Assembly: GCA_009103225.1 (NCBI GenBank)
Contig: RHPI01002503.1
Coordinates: 718,236-782,235 of the forward strand
Length of the DNA: 64,000 bases
Direction: 5' to 3'
DNA from: Chlorokybus atmophyticus
Taxonomy: Eukaryota > Streptophyta > Chlorokybophyceae > Chlorokybales > Chlorokybaceae
The position numbers and the translations under genes were made by a program. How positions within the stretch are numbered: the stretch's first letter is position 1; the number at the start of each line of letters is the position of its first letter. The notes beneath the pieces are model-generated. The model searched no databases and was not told where the DNA came from. It saw nothing but the letters and a program-made list of their open reading frames with translations. Shown piece after piece: positions 12,151 to 21,639 of this stretch.

Positions 12151-13489
12151 CAGTGGTGTTAATAGTGGCCGTATACGGCCAATGTGGCTTTTTGTAAACT
12201 TAGCCAAGCATAATTGTGGCTATTTTGGAGCCCAATTGCTACCTGTTACAGCTACACTACCGGCCACATGAACTTATAGAAAGCCACGCGTTGGCCTTAA
12301 CTTTACTCGTTTTCCATCCAAATTAGCCATCTTGATATGATATGTGTACTCAGTGCATTTGTGAATTGGCAGGTTAGCTTGGTTGATACAGCACTGAAAG
12401 AAGCGAGACATGTACGAGTTATCTTCGATGCAACTGATATATTATGTATCATGGCAGGCGCCATTGACATCAATGTCACCGTCACGGAAACCTTTCACAA
12501 GAAAGCCGACTCAAGAAGTACAGCATTGTTTCTGCGCGAAGTAACAGGCCCAGCCAACTCTGAGTTGTGGGAAGTAGCTGTGCGCAAAGCAAAGATCGAT
12601 GCCCAGCGCGCAGCAGAGCTTGTTCTGCAAGACTTTCAACAACGGTTCCCGCCTTTCAGAGCTGCTCTTAGGGTTTGGTGTGCTTCAACCCAAATACTGG
12701 CAGTCCCGACCAGGGTCAAGTAGCAATGCTGAGGAGCTGAGGTCATCGCAAAAAGCATGGGATGACAATGCGCGGCAACTGACACGTGTGCTCGGACGCC
12801 ACTTTGGGCAGGCACAAGTAGTGGGGGCTGCTGAGCTCTCCCCTTTTGTTGACCAGCAGATGCGCACGCAATAGGATGCATTTGCGCAGACCATGATTGC
12901 TGCCGTGCGCTTTTCGGTGGCTTACACCACACGGAGTTTTTAGAAGCAGCTCATTGTTAATGTTGTTCTCGCAGATCGTATCAGCGAGTATGTCACACTT
13001 GCTCAGATCATGCTGGTGTTGCCAGTGGGTAGCGTGGAAAACGAGCGCGCCTTCTCTATAATGAACATTATTAAAGATGGATTGCGCAACAGGTTGCAGG
13101 AAGCGCATCTTAATGTGTGCATGCCAAGCGTAGTGGGCAAAGCTTGGAGACTTTCGACATAAAGGGTGCACTCACCATATGGCTTGCGAAAGACAGGCGC
13201 ATGTTGGGTGCTTAGGCAAGTAGATGGGCAATAGTCGCTACCATTGGTTATGTGTGCTCGTACAAGCATGTGCAACAGAATGAGAGTCAAGCTACGAGTG
13301 TGCGATATATGTGTTAATGGTCGTGCATGATGCGCAATTTAAAGCAGACCTAAAGTGCAAACCTCGAAACAGCCACCATTGGCATGTTGCAAATGAGCCT
13401 TCCTTATAGCCAGTTGGCTATACCTAAATGTCAATTATGCATGAAACAATCACCATGGCTATTGTAAAATTACCTTAATGACAACCCTG
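12151..13489 (+). mobile_element. hAT-family DNA transposon, degenerate
   Basis: A 1339-bp element delimited by short terminal inverted repeats (left CAGTGGTGTTAATAG; right end, read inward, CAGGGTTGTCATTAA) and flanked by a perfect 8-bp duplication ACCAAGGT at 12143-12150 and 13490-13497. Both the 8-bp duplication and the CAG(T/G)G ends are hAT hallmarks. The inside holds a decayed transposase reading left to right. Confidence 0.85.
12337..13161 (+). pseudogene. hAT transposase remnant
   Basis: The upstream part is open from 12337 to 12723. After a frame change it continues with LQPKYWQ and AWDDNARQL, then meets stops near 12872 and 12940. The most diagnostic piece is near 12985-13125: YVTLAQIMLVLPVGSVENER then AFSIMNIIKDGLRNRL, the C-terminal dimerisation region of hAT transposases. 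Frameshift and stops mean it cannot make a full transposase. The N-terminal zinc finger and most of the catalytic core are missing, as expected for a 1.3-kb relic. Confidence 0.8.
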
Positions 13490-13497
13490 ACCAAGGT

Positions 13498-14097
13498 GAT
13501 GTGTATTTATGGTTTGCAATGTATGGGTCTTTACAGCATACATTAATGCCGCGAACTCTTGGTAACATATAAGTCTGAAAGACCGTGTTATGAATTTGCT
13601 AAATTTGTACGGCGGCAGGCATGCATTCCAGATGATGATGTGATTGCAGATCAGAATGCTTGTTCTATCGGGATCTTACCAAAATAATTACCGATTTGTC
13701 GGCGGCGCAAGCGTCCAGCGCATAAACCTCGCGCACACTTGGTCGCGCCGCGATGGACGCGGCCCGAGCACTGAAAAGGTGACGCGCGTGTCGTGATGAG
13801 TAACGCTTGGTTCATGAAAATGCGCGACACCAAAAGCCGCTGCTGTTTCAAATACGTTAATGGTAGGAGGTAGGAGGTCCCTTCCCATGCCGCCCCACAG
13901 ATCCGATGAGTTTATGTGGCGCCACGCGACCCGCGTCAGTGTATCGTAACCGTCGAGGATGGTTACACTATTCAGCAGCCTTAATCGATGGATTTGCGGG
14001 ATTGAAAGTCGCTGCGTCAAGGTCCCTTCCCATCCGATCCGATGTTGTTTAATCGCGCCACACGACCAGCAACAGTGCATCGCGGCCGTTGGGTATA
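13498..14097. other. Spacer between hAT and pogo-like elements
   Basis: No gene recognised. Two short stretches resemble each other (CCCTTCCCATGCCGCC.. near 13876 and CCCTTCCCATCCGATCC near 14022), which may be older repeat fragments. It ends with the TA at 14096-14097 used as target site by the outer pogo-like element. Confidence 0.4.
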
Positions 14098-14177
14098 CCG
14101 TATTTGCCCGGATAGAAGCCCCCCCCGAATACAAGCCCCCCTGGCAAAAAAAGGTGGTGGGCCTGTGTAAACACTTA

Positions 14178-17143
14178 GGGTAAGAGTGCCTAATTTCGGA
14201 GGTTTTTGAGGTTTTAAGGTTGTGGCGGCTAATAAGTACGTGTTTTGGCGGTGATGTATATCTAGGAATTGTAGCTGAGGCTTAGGGCTACACAGTGGTT
14301 ATTTTTTTGCATTTTTTGGCGCAGTATCGCGCCAGATACAGCACGCCAAAATAGGGGTATTTTGAGGCTCTCCTCAAAAGTGAGTTGCCCCTAATTTCGG
14401 AAGGTCAGAACGCGCTGTCAGCGCGCTAGCAGCACTTATCGCTTGTGAAGGGTGTGAGGGGTTGGCGGGGTTAGCCTTGCTGTCTTGGCAGCTTATCAAG
14501 CCTGTAATAGGCCCAGTGCTGCGCCAGCCTATCACAGGCTTGTCTTGCAGCCAATTAATGCAGCTATTTTTTGGCGCTAAGCTACGCCGCCATGTTGGCG
14601 CCAAGCAGGTAGTTGTGCTGCAAGTTAGGGTTGGCGCCGGCGGCGCTGTGCAGGAGGCGTGCACAGGGGTGTGAGCGCACAGAGTGTGGTGCCAAGGCCT
14701 AGGAGTTGATGGTTGAGCGGCGGCATGCAAACTGCTGGTGGGAAGGAGTAGACATTGGGTGTATCACATACTGAGCTGAGCGCGCCTGTCTTGGGCCTGC
14801 GCTGTGAGGCTGAGACGTGTGTGGTTGTAATCTCTGGTGTTCTACCACTCCTGCTGTGCATAAGTGTTGGCTTGGCTTGCTGATTGCCTTGGCTTGCTAT
14901 GTGATCCTACTTGCAACCTGGCCGAATCAGTTGTATCGCTATGCAAGGCGGAGTGCAAGGCAATCCATCTTGCAAGCAAGGCAAGCCAAGGTGATCTGGT
15001 TGCTTTCTTGTTGGAGTTGTTGTTGTTGTTGTGGAGGCTGTTGTTGCTGTGTGTGTCTATGTACAAGTTATGTCTATTTACAAGTTGCATCTGCCCTGCT
15101 ACAGGCCTACCTAAGCTGCAGCATGCATGACGCTGACGCTGGTTGCTGTGTTGCAGCTCGCTGCTTTGCTCGCCAGCGTGCGCCTGCTGCTCGCGCTTTA
15201 GGGTTGGGCCTGAAGCGTGTGTTGGCGTAGTCCTCTGCTACGTCACCGAACGGATCTCCTTGCTGGTTGCAACACAACACAGGATCCCATTCGTAGCGGC
15301 AAAGGATAGCCAGCGCCTCATCCCTGGTCTTGTCCCTCTGCTCTTTCTCAAGGCGAGTTGCCTCCTCTGCTTCCGCCTTCTGCCTTGCTGCCTCTGCTTG
15401 CTTGTCCTCCCTTGCAGCACGTCTTTCACCCTTCTCTGCTTGTTCCAACATCTTCTTCCTCTCACTAGCAGCCTTCTTGGCTGCTCTTGCTGTTGCCTTA
15501 TGAGCTGCTGCCATTGCTGCTGCCTCCTTCTTGTTTGCTTGTTCTTCTTGCCTGCGTAGCTTTGCCTGTCTCTTCTGCTCCTTCTCTTCGTCTTGAGCCA
15601 CCAGCATTGCGTGCAGCTCGTCGCTGGTGAGGAGGTGTGCAGTGGTAACCCCCCTCCTTTTCTTAGGTGCTTCTGTATGCAAGGCACAGTCTTCCACCTC
15701 CACCTCTGGGTTGGCGTCAGCCTGGGCTGTGGCATCATCAACATCAATGGCTTGCAGCAGGGCTCCCAAGTGACCAGCTGGCAGAACAGGGGGTAGGTAC
15801 TTGTCCACTGCATGCTTGTTAATTGGCCATAGGCCACAAGCACGAAAGCCGCTGATGATGTTGGTTGATGACAGCCCTGCAAAGAATGGCTCCACAAGCA
15901 TGCTCAAAAACTCCTTTCTGTGCAGGTGGTAGTTGAAGCGTGTCCTCTGCCTCTGTTGGTATTGCTTCCGGTAGCTCTCTTTGAAGGGGTGAAAGCATGC
16001 CACATCAAGAACTTGCAGCCTATGTGTGGTGTGAGGAGGAAGTATCAGAATGTGCAAACCCTTCTCCTTGGCGTACTCAATCATGACTGGGTTGTAGCGG
16101 CTAACATGCCCATCTATGACAAGCAGTGCAGGTTTGTCAAGCGACACGCCGCCAGGGATGTGGTCCACCAACATCTTCACCCACTCTTGAAAGATTTCCG
16201 TTGTCATCCACGCGTTGTCTTGAGCCTTGAACCGGGCATCTGGCACCTTCTTCCCGAAGTCTCTGTAGTCGTCATTGAGCCTTTTGCCCTTCAAAATGAC
16301 CAGGGGGGNTCTCACACGCTTGCTGCCCTGCTCCCACACACACAAGCACATGTAAGACAGGGGTGGTCTGAGTGGAAGCAAGCCACAAGGATGCAGATGC
16401 GGTGCGAAAGCACACATCACCCACCCTAGTGCCCTTTGTGCTTGGCATAGATTGAAGTAGTTGTAGCCCCATGTATGAGTTGTACACTTGCTTGAGCTGC
16501 CCACAATCTTATCAACACCTCCTTGACTGCCACAAGCTTGCCACTCACCCGCACTTGCCAATGGCCTGTCCTAGCACTCACACATGCAACTTGGTCCGGA
16601 CTGCACTCACACCCAACCAGAGCGCTAACAGCTCCCAAGTTGCATTCTGAACACTATATACCCATTTCAAACACCTAAGCACGTTGACACAAGGCGCCAA
16701 CCCCGTTTTCAAAGCTTTAGGCTACATACTACATCTGCCCCACCTCACTCCATGCGCTACGCAACACCCCCCCACCCCCAACATTGTAACTTTTGCATAA
16801 CCGCGTCATATGCAATGAAACTTGGTAGACAGATAGAGCACAGTAAGAGCTCTCTATTGCACTAGGTTTCATTCGAATTGATAAAGAATTGACCAATTTA
16901 TGACCAGACAAAGTTTAGGGTTCATGCACACGGCCAAAGGGTCTTACAACCCCCCCCTTTGAAAATTTGAATTGGCCGCCATACTTGGCCGTTTCAACTG
17001 AATTTTGGCTCATCAGAACCCGATTGATACTTAGTTGATTGCCTGTAAGTTTCACGTTGATCGGGATTGAGATGCGCCGTCAGCAGCTCAAAAACTAGCA
17101 TTTCCGAAATTAGGGCATGTTCCGAAGTTAGGCACCTTTACCC
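14178..17143. mobile_element. Inner pogo-like transposon nested in the outer element
   Basis: Terminal inverted repeats of about 24 bp: GGGTAAGAGTGCCTAATT.. at 14178 against the inverted copy ..TTAGGCACCTTTACCC ending at 17143, flanked by TA (14176-14177 and 17144-17145). The left 700 bp holds GC-rich internal repeats with no coding sense. The minus strand carries a DDE transposase reading frame (15107-16561). Its insertion splits the GAAGCCCCCC-rich left arm of the outer element, so it arrived later. Confidence 0.82.
15107..16561 (-). pseudogene. Pogo/Tigger-type DDE transposase, apparently lacking its N-terminal half
   Basis: The minus frame contains PALLVIDGHVSRYNPVMIEY and LILPPHTTHRLQVLDVACFH, which are the second and third catalytic-region signatures of the DDE_1 superfamily (D in VIDGH; the QPLD-like motif here reads LQVLD). 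This is followed by GFRACGLWPINKHAV and a long basic Lys/Glu/Ala coiled tail. The helix-turn-helix DNA-binding region and the first catalytic Asp are not visible upstream of 16290, where the frame becomes Cys-rich and meaningless, and an N lies at 16309. Either an upstream exon was missed or the gene has lost its 5' half. The change QP to QV in the third motif also hints at decay. Confidence 0.7.
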
Positions 17144-17338
17144 TACTAGCCCCCCCGACCGTTTACAAGCCCCCCTTTTCAGACCAGCTGCTCTTACCCA
17201 AACTGTATGTATAGATCATGTGCATTGAGCAAGCGTATGTGTGCAATGACCAAGGCATAAACTTCAACACTGCATGCATGCACGATAATGCTGAAATGGA
17301 ATTGTTCAATATAGCAACACACTCTGAACATACAGCCT

Positions 17339-19686
17339 CTAGACCTCACTATCTGAGTCAGTAAGGCACTCACTGTCACTACTGATCTCCTGCACCTTCT
17401 TACTGCCCTCATCATCTACTGCAGACTTGGAGGCTTCCTTCCTTTTCTCCATACGCGTTGCGCGCTCATTCTCCGCATCCTCCAACACTTGCTGCTCTTC
17501 AAGGGGCAGCTCCTCATAGGGTAGAAGCTCATCCTCCTCCTCTCCGACCACCTGCAGATGCTCGTCGACGATGTCATCCTGGCTGCCATCCATGTCATGA
17601 CTCAAACCACATTTGACAAATGACGTCTTGATGAGTTCAACGGGAATCTTCTCCCAGCTTCTGCGAACCCACTCGCACAACTGTGCTTCATTTGGTGGGC
17701 GTTGATGCCCAGCTGGTGTGAAGGTGTGCTGGCTGGCATCCGCCATCCACATGGTGAACTGTGTAATGCCCAAGTCAGCACTTTATCATCTTACAATGCA
17801 CACACGCGCAACAGGCTTCACTTCTCTCACCTCAGCACGCATCAAACCCTTGAAAGGCTTGTTGATTGAGACGTCAAGGGGTTGGACAATCGATGTGAGA
17901 CCACCAGGAATGACTGCCATATCAATGCGCGCATGCAGAGCATCTTGTTTGACACTGTCACACAAGTGAGCACTGAAGCTATCCCACACCAACAGCGCGC
18001 GCTGACCAAACACCTGCCATACACATACACGCACACGGTCACAAGCATGATGAGCACACATGCATGACTGACACTTGTGTGTAGACAACAACTACCCACC
18101 TGTTTGGGGCGTTTCTTCAACACCTGTTGGACGTACAACTGCGACAAGGCTTCATTCATCCATCCCTTTGGGTTGGCCCACACAATGACCCCTACTGGCT
18201 TGAGGTCTCGCGGCACGGTTGCGCGCTTGAATATGATGACAGGCAACAATTTGGAACCATCGGCCGCACATCCAAGCACCACTGTCATGTTCTTCTTCTC
18301 ATGGCCAGTACCCTTCACATGCACATCTCTACTACCACATTGATTGATGGTTGTGCCGGCAATGAGGTTGTAAGGCATAGGAGTTTCATCTACATTCAAG
18401 ATAGCAGGCAGGCCATACTTGTTGGCAGCACGCATTGTGGTGACATACCGCCGAAAGGCATCCACTTTCTCAACCACATCTTTGGGCAAGCGTTGAGCAA
18501 CTTTGGTGCGCCTTCGCGTCACCAAATCGTGCCGCCTCATGAAGCGGCGTAGCCAACCCAAGGATGCTTTGATAGTGACTTGCTCTTCTTCATCATGGTC
18601 CTCATTCCATCTTCTGATCAATTTGCGCGCATGCTCCTGTTCATAACATACAACACATTATTGCAACGTTGCACAGTCACCTATACAACCAACGCGTGCA
18701 AGACATGTTCATACCTGAACCATTGGTGCACTGACTGCTAGCCCTCTTGTGCGTTGGTCTATCACATACTCTATGCATCCCTCGTCAATCATAGGAGCTT
18801 CGGCTGCCTTGCCCCCACCCTTTAGCCTAAAGCGCACCTGTGAGTTGCCTTCAATGGCAGCTCTGTTTTCCACCCATCTGCGCAAGCTTTTCGCTGACAC
18901 GGTTGTCTTGCGTGCAACCTCTTTCTTGGACCAGCCTTGATCCAGCAGGCGTAAAACCTTTTGCTGCAAATAGTTGGGGAGTGAGAAGAGAGCAGCAAGT
19001 GCGGATGTGACTGACACATGTGACTGAGTGCATGCATGTGCACCGAGTGCATCCATGTGACCGAGTGCATGCATGTGCACTGCGTGCATGTGACTGCGTG
19101 CATCCATGTGACCGAGTGCATTCACGTGCACTGAGTGCAATTATGTGACTGAGTGCATGCATGTGACTCGAGTACATGCATGTGACTGCGTGCATGTATG
19201 TGACTGAGTGCATGCATGTCCATCGAGTACATGCATGTGACAGAGACAATGCGCATCATGTAGCATGGCAGGAGAGCAATGATTATATGCAATAACTGTG
19301 CAATGACTGAGTGCCGCCGCCGCCGCCGCAGCAGCAGCCGCCTGTGATGATCAGGATGCAGAAGAGCGTCACGCTGGCGGTGAGCGCCCCGTAGGCGTTA
19401 GCCGCAGGGAGGCACCTTCAGAGCGTGGCGCACAAAAGCAGAAGAAGAATATCCGCAACCAGTTCATCAACTGGCAGAAGGTGCGTGCATGCTCATGCAT
19501 GACGTTGAGAGACAGAATGCATGAGCATGCACGCACCTTCTGCCAGTTGGTGAACTGGTTGCGGATATTCTTCTTCTGCTTTTGTGCGCCACGCTCTGAA
19601 GGTGCCTCCCTGCGGCTAACGCCTACGGGGCGCTCACCGCCAGCGTGACGCTCTTCTGCATCCTGATCATCACAGGCGGCTGCTGC
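17339..19686 (-). CDS. Pogo-like transposase (psq HTH + DDE), 5' end in assembly gap
   Basis: Five minus-strand exons fit in phase: at least 19686-19537, 18963-18715, 18636-18100, 18013-17831 and 17758-17339. Exon 1 (reading out of the gap) ends with KKNIRNQFTNWQK. Exon 2 is the DNA-binding helix-turn-helix: QKVLRLLDQGWSKKEVARKT then VSAKSLRRWVENR. Exon 3 carries the first catalytic Asp in AILNVDETPMPYN and the CENP-B-like linker LGWLRRFMRRHDL. Exon 4 has LLVWDSFSAHL (second Asp) and GGLTSIVQPLDVSINKPFK (third Asp region). Exon 5 is an acidic tail. No stop or frameshift is seen in exons 2-5 (462 aa), so it could still be active if the hidden part is sound. It belongs to the outer transposon. 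Confidence 0.83.
19010..19260. repeat. TGCATG-rich minisatellite in transposase intron 1
   Basis: Irregular tandem units of about 18-20 bp built on GTGCATGCATGTGACTGA and GTGCATCCATGTGACCGA. It lies inside intron 1 of the pogo-like transposase. Open frames rich in Met-His-Ala across it are repeat artefacts. Confidence 0.8.
19331..19686. repeat. 170-bp inverted repeat of transposase exon 1
   Basis: Arms at 19331-19500 and 19517-19686 are reverse complements with a single mismatch noticed, separated by a 16-bp spacer (19501-19516). The right arm is exon 1 of the minus-strand transposase plus its donor; the left arm is an antisense copy lying in intron 1. The right arm runs straight into the N gap, so a mis-assembly or a genuine foldback are both possible. 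Confidence 0.85.
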
Positions 19687-19862
19687 NNNNNNNNNNNNNN
19701 NNNNNNNNNNNNNNNNNNNNNNNNNNNNNNNNNNNNNNNNNNNNNNNNNNNNNNNNNNNNNNNNNNNNNNNNNNNNNNNNNNNNNNNNNNNNNNNNNNNN
19801 NNNNNNNNNNNNNNNNNNNNNNNNNNNNNNNNNNNNNNNNNNNNNNNNNNNNNNNNNNNNNN
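19687..19862. other. Assembly gap (176 N)
   Basis: Run of N hiding the 5' end of the pogo-like transposase gene and part of the GAAGCCCCCC-rich right arm of the outer element. Confidence 1.
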
Positions 19863-19967
19863 CCCCCCCCGTTTGATACAAGCCCCCCCCGAGTACAAGC
19901 CCCCTTCATAAAAAGGGGTGGGGGGCTTCTGTAAAAAGGGGGGGCTTCTATCCGGGCAAATACGGTA

Positions 19968-21614
19968 TTTGTGGTATTAAGCAACTTTTATCGATAGAGA
20001 TGTGCGGGATCTACAGCATGAAATTTCACGCCGTGTGACCAACCCTTATCGCGGCGAATCTACTACCATAGCAGCACGATACGGCATTTACCGACTTTCG
20101 ATACCGTGTCATACCTGTACCAACACCCAGCGGTACTTGATACGCGTATTCGGCGTAATTGTTGGAGTCCACCACCTAAACTTCTTTGATGCTGAAAAAG
20201 TCTTTGAGAGTACCGAGTATTCTGAGCTCCTGGTTGCGGTGTTAATGGCGAAAAACGTCGCAGGGGGCGGCCAGATGAACTACAATGTTCTAACTGCTAT
20301 AAGTTCGCTCTTTCGCTGCATACATACTAACTGGGCGTATCGACCGTATTGGCTAAACGTAATACCGCATCAACACCCGCATTGAGCAGCAAACGTATTT
20401 AGCACCATATCAGTATCGTGCTACTATGTCCAATACCAACGAGTGGTGCGGCTGTAGGGTGTAGCACCGTATCAGTATCGTGCTACTATGTCCAATACCA
20501 ACGAGTGGTGCGGCTGTAGGGCCTGCCGGCCGGCATTCAACCTACATCACACATCCCGCGCAAGGGCCATCACACGGCACCCGCGACTGCCGGGCTGCGC
20601 TGCAGTATGTGCGGCCCGCCTGCTTCTCATTGGCTAGGCGGCGAGTACAAGTGTTACACCGTTAGATCTGCCTAAAAACCATCCTGGCCGTCCAAAGCAC
20701 ATATAATTGTTGAAACGCATGCCAATAAATGTACAATTAAGCACAGTTCTGCATACGTGGCCGCTTATGGCTGCATGTTGATCATTGTTATGTGTTACAA
20801 TAATAGTATTAATAGTATGGACATACATTGATACATGTTGATCGTTTGTTCGGCTGTTCACCATCCAAAATAACCATCTCGGCACAGTCCGACAATTATG
20901 GCGAGCATTGAAGCAAAGTCCACATGCACAATATCTGTGATGTGTTGCGATATGAAGCACATATGGTGCAATACGGTGCAATATGGCTAGCAACCTGCAG
21001 TTAAGTGTTACAAAACTTAATATTTACGTAACATTCACGCCATGGTATGCTAAAATATTCAGTAGATAATGCCAAGGTTACAACCATCAAAATAATGCTA
21101 ACCTGGATTACCTTACCGTTATGATTCAACTAAACGAACAATTGCATCGTCAGGCCACCAATTGGTCATGTATGATGGCGGCTTAAGCATAGCTTCAACG
21201 ACTATCATGACTTGTCAGCAATGCGGGCTCGCGTGATTATGGCTACGAGACTTGCGTCACACAAAGTGCACAACTTGCACATTAGCTGTTAAGGGAGCAC
21301 TATTACCAATGGCGGGTGGTCAGTGAATTGACTCACGAATTGGTGCAAACGCACCATAGTTGCACAACACGAGTTTTTGAGGGCAAACATACGAAAATTA
21401 CTAGTATTTCAGCCAGGTTTGTCATACGCCTGAAATATACATAAAAATACGTTATGTACTATTTTTCTATGCCTTGCTTTAAGATTCTGCACTCTTGTGA
21501 CCGCGTTAGGCGGTATATAACTTCAAAACCAAGTAGTTCCGATGCTGGTCGGAAGCTGTGGGAAGCGGAATGTCACCACGTAGCACTACTTGGTTTGGGA
21601 TTACTTCAAAAATA
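19968..21614. other. Intergenic region, no supported gene
   Basis: From the right end of the outer transposon to the start of the duplicated segment. One 127-codon open frame (20002-20385) shows no recognised motif. A 62-bp tandem duplication lies at 20401-20522. The remainder shows no coding sense. Confidence 0.45.
20401..20522. repeat. 62-bp tandem duplication, two copies
   Basis: AGCACC(A/G)TATCAGTATCG.. to ..GCGGCTGTAGGG occurs at 20401-20462 and again from 20463 with one base change in the part compared. Confidence 0.85.
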
Positions 21615-21639
21615 ATGACGCATACTTTCGTGCGTCTGT

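Larger units (their letters stand above)
14098..19965. mobile_element. Outer pogo/Tc1-mariner-type transposon, interrupted by a second element
   Basis: The left end CCGTATTTGCCCGGATAG (14098) is repeated inverted at the right end (to 19965), each followed inward by GAAGCCCCCC and further AAGCCCCCC subterminal repeats. The element is flanked by TA on both sides (14096-14097 and 19966-19967), the target site of this superfamily. It carries a pogo-like transposase gene on the minus strand (17339 to at least 19686). A second transposon sits in its left part (14178-17143). Without that insert the element is about 2.9 kb, a normal size for an autonomous pogo element. A 176-base N gap (19687-19862) hides the transposase 5' end. 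Confidence 0.85.

Noticed and set aside
19010-19260. CRISPR-like array of short repeats
   Set aside because: The units are irregular, no unique spacers of constant length separate them, and the DNA is eukaryotic nuclear.
19369-19984. Open frames running across the N gap
   Set aside because: They are open only because N codons cannot be stops.
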